Assembly (NCBI GenBank): GCA_964454645.1
Contig: CAYVTM010000003.1
Span: 186,001 to 250,000, forward strand
Length of the DNA: 64,000 bases
Source: CAYVTM01 sp964454645
GTDB lineage: Bacteria; Bacteroidota; Bacteroidia; Sphingobacteriales; Sphingobacteriaceae
Direction of reading: 5' to 3'
Position numbers and translations under genes: made by a program. The notes below the pieces were generated by a model. The model ran no database searches. It had not been told where the DNA came from and worked only from the letters and a program-made list of their open reading frames with translations. Positions 35,085 to 43,533 of this stretch are shown here, piece by piece. The first letter of the stretch is position 1, and each line of letters opens with the position of its first letter.

Positions 35085-36100
35085 TGATAAAGTGGACGCT
35101 CTTATTAAAAATATTGATTTGTTTGATGATGTTGCAAGAAGTAAAAGCGCAAGATCCTCAATTTTCTCAATATTATGCTTCACCGCTGTATTTGAATCCG
35201 GCATTTACGGGAGCTACAGGTTATCACCGGTTGGTGCTTAACTACCGGAATCAATGGCCGGCAGCGGTTACCAATTCATTCGAAACCTATACTTTTTCAT
35301 ACGATTTTAATTGGGACAGGTTCCACAGCGGGCTGGGCATTTTTGCCATTCAGGACCGGGCAGGAACCAGTGCCCTGACTTTTCGGAATATTGGCGGACT
35401 TTATTCTTACGAGGCTCAGCTTACCCGGAAATTATTTTTGCGTGGAGGTATCCATTTCTCATACACAACAAAAGATGTCGACTATTCCCGGTTATTATTC
35501 AATGATCAGATTTACAGAGGAGGTGGCCCATCATTCGATGCCAGCTCTTATTTTAATATTTCCTATATGGATATTGCAACGGGCGGTTTGCTGTATAGTG
35601 AAAATGCATTTATCGGTTTTGCTGCACATCATCTCAACGAACCTGATGAGTCTTTTTTGGGTGGGGACAGCCGATTGCCGATGAAGATTTCGTTACATGG
35701 CGGGTATAAATTCAATCTGCCTTCTCGTTATGCCGCGAAAAGTATTTTGCTAAGCTTCAATTATAAGCAACAAGCGAATTTCGACCAGTTCGATATGGGA
35801 GTGTATTATAATCATGAGCCGATTGTATTTGGGGTTTGGTATCGTGGAATACCTATCACTGCGTTTAAACAGGACGATTATTTGAATAATGATGCCATAG
35901 CCGTATTGGTGGGTTATGCTGTCAATGACATGCCGCTGAATATTGGTTATTCGTATGATATTACTGTCTCCGGTCTCTTTTCAAAATCCGGAGGGAGCCA
36001 TGAAATCTCATTAATTTATGATTTTGGAAAAGGGAATGACCGCAGAGGTGGCTCACGCTCAAGGTATAACAGAAACCCGATCCCCTGTGCTGCTTTTTAG
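35081..36100 (+). CDS. T9SS outer-membrane protein PorP/SprF
   Basis: A 339-residue outer-membrane beta-barrel of the PorP/SprF family. Members attach to the T9SS and are needed for secretion or surface anchoring of type B cargo. The signal peptide ends in EVKAQ, followed by the hallmark DPQFSQYYASPLYLNPAFTG and LVLNYRNQWP. Many amphipathic strands follow, with YVGYAVNDMPLNIGYSYD-like strands near the end and the terminal HEISLIYDFGKG. The ATG at 35081 overlaps the TGA of the giant PKD protein (ATGA), so translation is probably coupled and the two are very likely a cargo/partner pair. A second in-frame ATG follows immediately at 35084. Confidence 0.95.
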   Translation: MMIKWTLLLKILICLMMLQEVKAQDPQFSQYYASPLYLNPAFTGATGYHRLVLNYRNQWPAAVTNSFETYTFSYDFNWDRFHSGLGIFAIQDRAGTSALTFRNIGGLYSYEAQLTRKLFLRGGIHFSYTTKDVDYSRLLFNDQIYRGGGPSFDASSYFNISYMDIATGGLLYSENAFIGFAAHHLNEPDESFLGGDSRLPMKISLHGGYKFNLPSRYAAKSILLSFNYKQQANFDQFDMGVYYNHEPIVFGVWYRGIPITAFKQDDYLNNDAIAVLVGYAVNDMPLNIGYSYDITVSGLFSKSGGSHEISLIYDFGKGNDRRGGSRSRYNRNPIPCAAF

Positions 36101-36161
36101 CCATTACTGTTTCAACGATTTTTCTTAATATTATTTTAATAAAGCTCAGGGTTTTTATCCT

Positions 36162-36169
36162 TACCTTTG
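36162..36169 (+). promoter_or_regulatory. -7 box upstream of secreted nuclease-fold gene
   Basis: TACCTTTG, an exact TAnnTTTG match 32 bases before the ATG at 36202. No TTG is present at the expected -33 position. Confidence 0.5.
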
Positions 36170-36201
36170 TCATTAATTAATAATTTATAATACAGGGATT
36201 G

Positions 36202-37506
36202 ATGAAGATTCAATTGTACAGTAAAAAAATTATAGTCCTCTCATTATTAATGTCTTTGTCCTTCATAGTGTTTGCTCAGGACACCCTCAGGGTCTTACAG
36301 TACAACTTGCTGCGGTATGGTGAGAGCGGCAAAGAACCCGCAGTTAAAAATCCCTTGTTAAAAACCATTATCGATTATACCCAACCCGATTTATTCGGCG
36401 CAAATGAAATTTCCGGTTCTACCGATTATGCCAATAATATTTTAAACGGCGCTTTAAATGTAAACGGTATCACAAAATGGAAGAGGGGGAAATATTCAAA
36501 GGCAGGAAACGATAAGTCCTTGGTAAATACTCTTTTCTATAATTCTGAAAAGTTTGAATTGTACGATCAGGATACCGTAAGTGTCTCGGAGCGGGAAATT
36601 ACGGCTTATCATCTTTTTTATAAAGACAGCAATATGTCGATTACAAAAGATACGGTCTTTCTTACCGTAATCGTATGCCATCTGAAAGCCGGGAATACTT
36701 CTTCCGACGCTTCCCGTCGGGCCGTTGAAACACAACAGGTAGCAAACTACCTGAGTCAATTAAAGAAACCCGCGAATATTTTTTTCATGGGTGATTTTAA
36801 TATTTACAAAAGCACAGAAGTTGCCTATCAAAATTTATTAAACAACAGTTCGCCTTACGGAAAACTATACGATCCGATTAATAAACCGGGTAACTGGAAT
36901 AACAATGCAGCCTTTGCTGCCATTCATACACAATCTACTCATTCTACACAAACAGGCGGCTTTTCAAGCGGGGGTATGGACGATCGCTTCGATATTGTTT
37001 TAAGTTCGGCTTATGCATTAAACGACTCCTTGCGCTTGCGTATCTTACCCGAAACCTATGCAGCATTAGGGAATGATGGGAAACATTTTAATCTGGCGAT
37101 TAATGCCGAACCCGCAAATACTTCTGTGCCATCTGTAGTGTTGGGAGCCTTGTATAATATGTCGGATCATGTTCCTGTACTTACAAATTTTGTGATTACT
37201 CCGGCGAAAGCCCCGGTACAAGGTATTGACAAAAAGAAGAACGATCTCGACCAGGCGATTCAGGTAGAAAACCCCTTTAACAATTCTGTCAATATATTTT
37301 TTAGTAACAGGCTTCAATCTCAACAAATTCAGGTAAGTCTTTTTTCCATACGGGGAGAGTTAGTTTTCCATCAGGAGATTCCGCATACACAAAATATCAA
37401 TCAACATAAACTACAATTTGTAAAACCACTTGAGGATGGAATGTATATGTTGCGCTTTGTAACCGCCGAAGGAATAAGCATCACTAAAAAAATTATTAAG
37501 AATTAA
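36202..37506 (+). CDS. Secreted endonuclease/exonuclease/phosphatase-family protein, T9SS type A
   Basis: A 434-residue exported enzyme. The signal peptide (KKIIVLSLLMSLSFIVFAQ) is followed by an EEP-fold domain (about 25-330). Visible active-site motifs are LRVLQYNLLRYG, the metal-site Glu in DLFGANEIS, FFMGDFNIYKS (GDFN) and NMSDHVPVLTNF (SDH). The fold serves DNases, sphingomyelinases and inositol phosphatases; a nuclease is plausible, but the substrate is open. The last 85 residues (EVENPFNNSVNIFF-like start, VSLFSIRGELVFHQE, LEDGMYMLRF, KKIIKN) are a type A sorting domain. ATG 36202 is preferred to the TTG one codon earlier. The next gene begins 10 bases after the stop, so this is the first gene of a cargo operon reaching to 41787. 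Confidence 0.9.
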   Translation: MKIQLYSKKIIVLSLLMSLSFIVFAQDTLRVLQYNLLRYGESGKEPAVKNPLLKTIIDYTQPDLFGANEISGSTDYANNILNGALNVNGITKWKRGKYSKAGNDKSLVNTLFYNSEKFELYDQDTVSVSEREITAYHLFYKDSNMSITKDTVFLTVIVCHLKAGNTSSDASRRAVETQQVANYLSQLKKPANIFFMGDFNIYKSTEVAYQNLLNNSSPYGKLYDPINKPGNWNNNAAFAAIHTQSTHSTQTGGFSSGGMDDRFDIVLSSAYALNDSLRLRILPETYAALGNDGKHFNLAINAEPANTSVPSVVLGALYNMSDHVPVLTNFVITPAKAPVQGIDKKKNDLDQAIQVENPFNNSVNIFFSNRLQSQQIQVSLFSIRGELVFHQEIPHTQNINQHKLQFVKPLEDGMYMLRFVTAEGISITKKIIKN

Positions 37507-37516
37507 TTTTCTTCGA

Positions 37517-39634
37517 ATGAGATCCGCATTACAACATATAAAAAAAACAAGCCTGTTCATTCTTATGGGCTTTTCTTCTTTACAAGTATTCTCACAAGCA
37601 TCCTTTGAAGAACGTGAGACTTCTGCGGGAAATATTCGTATGACGATTAATAATCTCGGAATTATCGGGAATGCTTTTCGCGGATCCTATAACATACAAA
37701 ACTTTTCTTCCTGCGAATTCCCTGCAAATTCGGGTATCGAGCATTTATTTCAGGGTGGCTTATGGATCGGTGGATTGATAAACAATTCTCAAATCGCTGT
37801 AAGTACCGGCGCTGTTGACGATGCATCGGGATATACAACCGGAAAAGGAGGCTTCGAATTTTCGGCTGCCGTAGGTTCGGGATTAAGAGAACGTTCCAGT
37901 TTAATCGATAATCCTTTATACGAAACAGCTGCTATTTCACATCAGGATTTTGTTGCCGATTTTACCGATAAAAATGTTGTTGTCCCCGGAACACAAATTC
38001 CCATCAGCAATCATCAGTTTCCCTTAGGGGCAGATATTCATTTCGAAGCATATAATTACAATTTCAACTTCGCGAATTATTTTATTATCCTCAATTATCA
38101 GATCGTTAATAACAGCAGCAATACCTGGGATAGCGTATATATCGGCTATTGGAAAGACGGAGTTGTACGAAATGTAAATGTAACCCCTCCGGGTGGGAGC
38201 GCTTTCTTTAACAAGGGAGGAAACGGATATCTTGACTCATTGTTCATCGCCTATGAATATGATGCAACAGGTGATGTAGGCTTTACGGAAAGTTATGTGG
38301 GATTGAAATTTTTAGGTGCTCAGGATAAAGATGGATTTGCCCATCCTTTGTTGCGTTCCGGTTTTTCTGATCATTACAATGCCTGGCAATTTAATAACTC
38401 AAGCGATCCTTTGTATTTTTCGCCGGGCGATGATAACCAGAAATACGGTAAGATGACCGCAGGTTTAAATAAACGTTCCAATTGGGAGATACTCATACGT
38501 CCGGCCTTACGTCAGGCGAATAATCGCTCGCATCTGATGTCTGTCGGACCTTTCCGACAAGTACTGCCGGGAGATACCGTTCAGATTGCTTTTGCTTTGG
38601 TATGCGCAAAGAAGAAAGAAGATGGTAATCCGAATACGGCCGATAATGCGGTACAGCAGGAAATTTTAGTGCAGAATTCACGTTTTGCGCAGACGGCTTA
38701 TAATGGTGAAGATGTAAACTTCAACGGTATTTTAGATCCGGGAGAAGACCGTGATCAGGATGGAAAGATTACCCGGTTTATTTTGCCGGCTCCACCCGAT
38801 ATTCCTCGTACAAAAGTAATTGCATCAGCAAATAAAATTGATGTGTATTGGTCGAACAATGCCGAAGCTTCTGTCGATCCCATTTCCAAGAAAAAAGATT
38901 TTGAAGGGTACCGTTTATATAAAACAGCTATCGGGTTCGATATTAAACAAACGCAGGATGTGCTGAACGCTTTGAATCTGGTAGCGGAGTTTGATAAAGA
39001 CGATAATCAGCTATTCAATAATACCGGATTAGATTCTATTCGATTGACCGATTCATTACATTTTAATGAAGTAACGATACAAGGGGATACGATCTATTAT
39101 TATTATAAATATACCTTCAATAATATTCAGAACGGATGGCAACATGCTATTGCCATAACCGCTTTTGATCAGGGTGATGAGGTTAATAACCTGGAATCGT
39201 TGGAGTCGAGTACACAGCCCGCATTGAAACGAGTATTTCCGGGAATGCCGGCAAACGACGATTTCAAAAATGGGGATCCTTTTGTTTATCCGAACCCCTA
39301 TTATGCAGGAGCAGCATGGGAGGGCCTGAGTGTAAATCCTGAAGATAAAAAATTATACTTCGCCAATTTACCGGCAAGATGTCTGATAAAAATTTATACC
39401 GCATCGGGCGATTTGGTTGATCAGTTTGAACATGATCAATCCTATACCGGTGCAGACGTACGCTGGACAACAACCTATTCGGATGCAACACGAACAGCTT
39501 TTTCGGGAGGAGAGCATGCCTGGGATCTATTATCGCGCGACAATCAGATCATTGCAAGGGGATTATATCTTTTTGCAGTAGAAGATTTAACGAGCGGAAA
39601 AACTTATACCGGAAAATTTACCTTAATAAAATAA
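37517..39634 (+). CDS. Large secreted protein with calcium-type loop and C-terminal YPNP domain
   Basis: A 705-residue exported protein of unknown function. After the signal peptide (KKTSLFILMGFSSLQVFSQ) there is a 350-residue beta-rich domain, with GNAFRGSYNIQ, EHLFQGGLWIGG and YIGYWKDGVVRNVNV. Next is a short Asp-rich loop at about residue 398 (DVNFNGILDPGEDRDQDGK) that looks like a thrombospondin-type-3/dockerin calcium site. A fibronectin-III-like stretch (IDVYWSNNAEA, FEGYRLYKT) follows. The C-terminus (FVYPNPYYAGAAWEG, CLIKIYTASGDLVDQF, ARGLYLFAVED, GKFTLIK) is an atypical sorting-domain-like module, so T9SS export is likely. This architecture resembles surface proteins of Ignavibacteria-like bacteria; that is from memory. 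Confidence 0.8.
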   Translation: MRSALQHIKKTSLFILMGFSSLQVFSQASFEERETSAGNIRMTINNLGIIGNAFRGSYNIQNFSSCEFPANSGIEHLFQGGLWIGGLINNSQIAVSTGAVDDASGYTTGKGGFEFSAAVGSGLRERSSLIDNPLYETAAISHQDFVADFTDKNVVVPGTQIPISNHQFPLGADIHFEAYNYNFNFANYFIILNYQIVNNSSNTWDSVYIGYWKDGVVRNVNVTPPGGSAFFNKGGNGYLDSLFIAYEYDATGDVGFTESYVGLKFLGAQDKDGFAHPLLRSGFSDHYNAWQFNNSSDPLYFSPGDDNQKYGKMTAGLNKRSNWEILIRPALRQANNRSHLMSVGPFRQVLPGDTVQIAFALVCAKKKEDGNPNTADNAVQQEILVQNSRFAQTAYNGEDVNFNGILDPGEDRDQDGKITRFILPAPPDIPRTKVIASANKIDVYWSNNAEASVDPISKKKDFEGYRLYKTAIGFDIKQTQDVLNALNLVAEFDKDDNQLFNNTGLDSIRLTDSLHFNEVTIQGDTIYYYYKYTFNNIQNGWQHAIAITAFDQGDEVNNLESLESSTQPALKRVFPGMPANDDFKNGDPFVYPNPYYAGAAWEGLSVNPEDKKLYFANLPARCLIKIYTASGDLVDQFEHDQSYTGADVRWTTTYSDATRTAFSGGEHAWDLLSRDNQIIARGLYLFAVEDLTSGKTYTGKFTLIK

Positions 39635-39639
39635 TTTTT

Positions 39640-41787
39640 ATGGCAACAAAAACAAATATCAATATGAACAAAAAATTACTTACACTCGGATGGATGCTGT
39701 TGATCGGAATTTCCGCATTTGCACAGTATCCTTTAAAAACTATCCAGGAAGTACAAATGAGATCTCCTCAAGATCTGGCAAACGGTAATGATGAGTCCAC
39801 CTATTCGCTGACGGGCGATACGATACGAATTCGTGGAGTAGTTATTATGGATGGTGGTATATCTACAATCGTGGGAGGTAAGCAAGTCTGGATTCAAACA
39901 AACGATGGTACTCCATTTTCCGGTATTGATGTATATCAGGACTTCCCATCTGCTGGAACTACAGGAGATGCAGGTACGGGTATCTTATCTTTACAGGCAG
40001 GAGATTCGGTAGAAATTACGGGAGTAGTATTGGAGTTTCAGGGAGAAACTGAATTTGTGCCGATCAATACAAATCCTGCAACCCCTATACAATTATTAGG
40101 TGGAGGAATTGATGTAAAATCAACTCTAGTAAACGCTTCGGATTTGAACGATCCTAACAGAAATAATATCATTACTACCGGAGAACAATGGGAAGGGATG
40201 TACGTGGAATTACAGAACATGACCGTTTCTTCTGTCGATTTTTTCTCAAACGGAGCACGTGTAAGCTTTAATATAGTAGATGCACAAGGAAATAAAGTAA
40301 ATGTTTCGGATCGTTTCATGGCATTGAAATTACCGGCATCCGGAGGTACTTTTGTTCCGCCGACAGTTGGCGATAAATTAACTTCCGTAAAAGGCGTTCT
40401 TTTACACAGTAAAAATAACAGAGGTTACGAGTTACAACCCTTTAAATCGGAAGATATAGTATATGGTGCGGCGGCCCCTTCTATTTCAGGGATCAGCAGA
40501 AGCGCGATAGTTCCTACAAGCTCTGAAGCTGTTACGATTACTGCTACTATCACAGATAAAGACGGGGTAGATACAGCAACTTTATATTATGCTGTAGGTG
40601 CGCATAATATGAATTATCAGGCTGTTCCAATGACTGCTAACGGTAATATTTATACTGCAACGATCCCTGCACAAGCGGAGGGCTCTTTGATTAAATATTT
40701 CCTCGAAGCAACGGATGTTTCTGTAGATGCATTGGTAAGTAGAATTCCGAATGTTCCGAATGAGGATCCTTTTTTCTATGTAGTAAAAAATTCAGGCTTG
40801 AGTATTTATGATGTTCAATATACTCCGTTCAGCATAGGGAATTCCGGATATGTGGATATGCAGGTAACATTAACCGGTGTGGTGACGGCATCTTCTGCCG
40901 ATTTAGGTTATGTGTTTATTCAGCAGGAGAATGCATTAAACTGGGGGGGAATCATGTGTGTGGGAAGCAGCGCATTGGCAACTTTAACATTGGGTGATAA
41001 AGTTACTGTAACCGGAACCGTAAAAGAGAATTTCGGATTTACACGTTTGGAAAATATTACTGCCGTACAAAAAATAGGAACAGGCACAATCGATCCGATT
41101 GTATTACATCCGGATTCTTTCCGTACCTATAGCTATACTGCTAATGAACCTTACGAAGGTATGTTAGTGAAATTTGCTCCAACAGGACAAGGATTATATA
41201 TTGTTGATCAAAATGCTGACGATCCAAGTGAGTTTGCCGAATATCGTGTAGGTTTAGATACTACTGATGCAGCTGCAGGTTGCCGTGTACTTGCAGGCCG
41301 TGTTTCTTCATCAAGCTATTCATCCTTGAATGTTTCTTATGTGAACGATTCTATGTGGATTCCGAATCCGGGAATTCCTCAGGTAATCGTTCAGGTAGGC
41401 GATACCATGACTTCGTTAACAGGTATAATGGTATATACTTTCAGCAATATGAAATTATTGCCTCGTAATAATGCCGATTTCGAAAACTTTTCTAACCCGG
41501 CTGTGGGTATTTCTTCTTCTTTTGTGAACAAAGGAAATGTAGTGGCATATCCCAATCCGGCGCAGAACAAAATCAGTTTCGATTATATACTTCCTGCACA
41601 GACAAGAGGGGTTTCTGTAGTTATCTGCGACTTATTTGGTAAAGTATTGAAAACTGAAAAAGGGAACGATGTGAGTGGTACAATTCAAATCAATACGGAT
41701 GACCTGGCTGTCGGTACATATATCTATATGCTTCGTTCAGTAAATGAAGGAATGATGAGTACGGGTAGGTTTGTAATTGTTAAATAA
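39640..41787 (+). CDS. Secreted protein with two OB-fold-like nuclease-accessory modules, T9SS type A
   Basis: A 715-residue exported protein; Met9 (39664) may be the true start, since MNKKLLTLGWMLLIGISAFA is a complete signal peptide. Two modules (about 45-270 and 400-590) have the pattern of YhcR-type OB folds found in extracellular nucleases. One reads IRGVVIMDGG, WIQTNDGTPFSGIDVYQ, LQAGDSVEITGVV; the other VTLTGVVTASSADLGYVFIQ, LTLGDKVTVTGTVKENFGF. Between them is a beta-sandwich with AVTITATITDKDGVDTATLY-like sequence. No catalytic domain is present. The end is a type A sorting domain (VAYPNPAQNKISFDY, VICDLFGKVLK, VGTYIYMLR). It is co-transcribed with the EEP-fold protein two genes upstream, so it may be an accessory nucleic-acid-binding partner. 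Confidence 0.82.
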   Translation: MATKTNINMNKKLLTLGWMLLIGISAFAQYPLKTIQEVQMRSPQDLANGNDESTYSLTGDTIRIRGVVIMDGGISTIVGGKQVWIQTNDGTPFSGIDVYQDFPSAGTTGDAGTGILSLQAGDSVEITGVVLEFQGETEFVPINTNPATPIQLLGGGIDVKSTLVNASDLNDPNRNNIITTGEQWEGMYVELQNMTVSSVDFFSNGARVSFNIVDAQGNKVNVSDRFMALKLPASGGTFVPPTVGDKLTSVKGVLLHSKNNRGYELQPFKSEDIVYGAAAPSISGISRSAIVPTSSEAVTITATITDKDGVDTATLYYAVGAHNMNYQAVPMTANGNIYTATIPAQAEGSLIKYFLEATDVSVDALVSRIPNVPNEDPFFYVVKNSGLSIYDVQYTPFSIGNSGYVDMQVTLTGVVTASSADLGYVFIQQENALNWGGIMCVGSSALATLTLGDKVTVTGTVKENFGFTRLENITAVQKIGTGTIDPIVLHPDSFRTYSYTANEPYEGMLVKFAPTGQGLYIVDQNADDPSEFAEYRVGLDTTDAAAGCRVLAGRVSSSSYSSLNVSYVNDSMWIPNPGIPQVIVQVGDTMTSLTGIMVYTFSNMKLLPRNNADFENFSNPAVGISSSFVNKGNVVAYPNPAQNKISFDYILPAQTRGVSVVICDLFGKVLKTEKGNDVSGTIQINTDDLAVGTYIYMLRSVNEGMMSTGRFVIVK

Positions 41788-41804
41788 CTTTTTTGAATCA
41801 TTTT

Positions 41805-41845
41805 AAAAAGAGGTATTTGGTAAAGCATCAATACCTCTTTTTTTT
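41805..41845 (+). terminator. Intrinsic terminator ending the cargo operon
   Basis: AAAAAGAGGTATT (41805-41817) pairs with AATACCTCTTTTT (41830-41842), followed by further T's. Confidence 0.9.
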
Positions 41846-41958
41846 GTATTGATATTCAATTTATTTGCCCGAAGGGAAAATTTCTTTAGGCATATTTTGC
41901 TTAGATTAGGAGATATCTGCAACTCGCTATTAATTTAATGTTAATTCGTTTTAAGCCA

Positions 41959-41988
41959 TTGTTTTTCAATAAAATCGAAGTATTTTAG
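41959..41988 (+). promoter_or_regulatory. Promoter of the lipoprotein/TonB receptor/PorV-like operon
   Basis: TTG at 41959-41961, a 19-base spacer and TATTTTAG at 41981-41988 (one mismatch to TAnnTTTG), 21 bases before the ATG at 42010. Confidence 0.5.
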
Positions 41989-42009
41989 CTATGTTTTAGC
42001 GCTATCATT

Positions 42010-43506
42010 ATGCCCTTAATATTCAGGAAATTAATATTTATATGCTGTGTAATACTTGTGCTGTCTGCTTGTAGAAAAGAAGACGGCCTGGTTAAAAACT
42101 CCGATCCCGAAACACATATCTTTCTTAATAAAATTGACCGAAGCGGTGTAAACCGTTTGAATACTATCGTTCATATGCATTGGTCGGGGGAAGATAAAGA
42201 TGGATACGTAGTAGCCTATGAAATTTCATTCGATAATATCAACTGGTCTTTAACTGCTAAACAGGATACAGTATTTAGTTTTAGTATTGATAGCGGCAGC
42301 GATACAACAGATATCGATTTTTATGTACGTGCGATTGATAATGATGGGAATAAAGATAAAACACCGGCCTATTTAAAAATCCCGATTAAAAATACCGTCC
42401 CTACCATTAGCTTAGATCAGAATATGATCAAATCGGATACGGTTTATTCGGTATTTTCATTACTATGGACAGCTACAGATTTAGATGGTTTTGAAAACCT
42501 GGATTCTATTTATATTAAGATTAATACTTCAGATTGGTATGCCGTTTCAAAAAATTATTCTTTTGTAACGATTGTGCCGGAAACCCCCGAAGCGATCGGA
42601 TCTACAGATGCCAAAGTATTTTTAGGATATGATACCCTATTAAGTGCGAAAAGAATTAAAGGTTTAACAGTAGGAGCAAGCAATCAGATTCAGGTGAAAG
42701 TAAAAGATGTTTCGGGAGCAGAAAGTGAAATAGATTCACTCGATCTCTTTTTTTTGAAACGCAAAACTTCCGACCTGTTACTTTTAGATGCGTATAATAT
42801 AGCAGCTACTCCGTCGGCCGACGATGTGTACCGGACTACGGTTAGTGCAGCCTATGGTATTTACGATTATTATAATTTTTATCAGAACTCAAACGCCAAT
42901 ATTCCTGCGGTATGGATGCCTACTTTCCGGATGTTCATGGGATTGTACGATAAGGTAGTATGGTACTCCGACAATATTGCAAGTACAAACAATGCAATGT
43001 TATTGGAATTGGGTGCTACGGCTATACAAGCATACTTAAATAAAAATGGTAAGCTGATGATCTTGTCTGATTTTGATAACAGACCCGTACCGAATAGCTT
43101 TCCAATAATATCTACTGTATTTCAATTTTCACCGATGGATAGCTTTCAGACATTCTATGCCAACAATCAAAATGCTACATTACCGGTTGATAGTTTAGCC
43201 ATTCCCGATCCGGTGGATGGTATAGGGTATCCTTTATTGAAAGTGTCGCACTTTATGGGTTCAGTAGATCCCTTCTTTCCGAAATCTAATGCGAAAATTA
43301 TCTATCGTGCGCAAATTCGTAGAGCCGTCGGTGTAAGCAATACAAAAGCAATTGCAGCCAAAACACAAAATATACAGGGTAAAACCAATCAGGTATTTTT
43401 CTCTGCCGAACTGTTTAAGATGCAGGCCGATGCCGATGGGAACGGGCAACAGGATGAGTTACGCAAAGTATTTGAGAAAGTGTTGTTGGATGAATTTAAC
43501 TGGTAG
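42010..43506 (+). CDS. Surface or periplasmic lipoprotein, function unknown
   Basis: A 498-residue lipoprotein: RKLIFICCVILVLSACRKE gives a clear lipobox (LSAC). Residues about 35-240 look like two fibronectin/cadherin-type beta-sandwiches (MHWSGEDKDGYVVAYEISFD, LLWTATDLDGFENLDSIYIK). The C-terminal half (KTSDLLLLDAY onward) contains YDKVVWYSDN and a segment reading YLNKNGKLMILSDFDN, which resembles the amidotransferase-like fold seen in ThuA/GATase1-like extracellular proteins. No catalytic Cys is obvious. It is first in an operon with a TonB-dependent receptor, a PorV/PorQ-like protein and a beta-propeller lipoprotein. A role in a surface complex with them is inferred from position only. 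Confidence 0.78.
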   Translation: MPLIFRKLIFICCVILVLSACRKEDGLVKNSDPETHIFLNKIDRSGVNRLNTIVHMHWSGEDKDGYVVAYEISFDNINWSLTAKQDTVFSFSIDSGSDTTDIDFYVRAIDNDGNKDKTPAYLKIPIKNTVPTISLDQNMIKSDTVYSVFSLLWTATDLDGFENLDSIYIKINTSDWYAVSKNYSFVTIVPETPEAIGSTDAKVFLGYDTLLSAKRIKGLTVGASNQIQVKVKDVSGAESEIDSLDLFFLKRKTSDLLLLDAYNIAATPSADDVYRTTVSAAYGIYDYYNFYQNSNANIPAVWMPTFRMFMGLYDKVVWYSDNIASTNNAMLLELGATAIQAYLNKNGKLMILSDFDNRPVPNSFPIISTVFQFSPMDSFQTFYANNQNATLPVDSLAIPDPVDGIGYPLLKVSHFMGSVDPFFPKSNAKIIYRAQIRRAVGVSNTKAIAAKTQNIQGKTNQVFFSAELFKMQADADGNGQQDELRKVFEKVLLDEFNW

Positions 43507-43533
43507 TAATTTTTGATAAAAGATATTCAGTAC

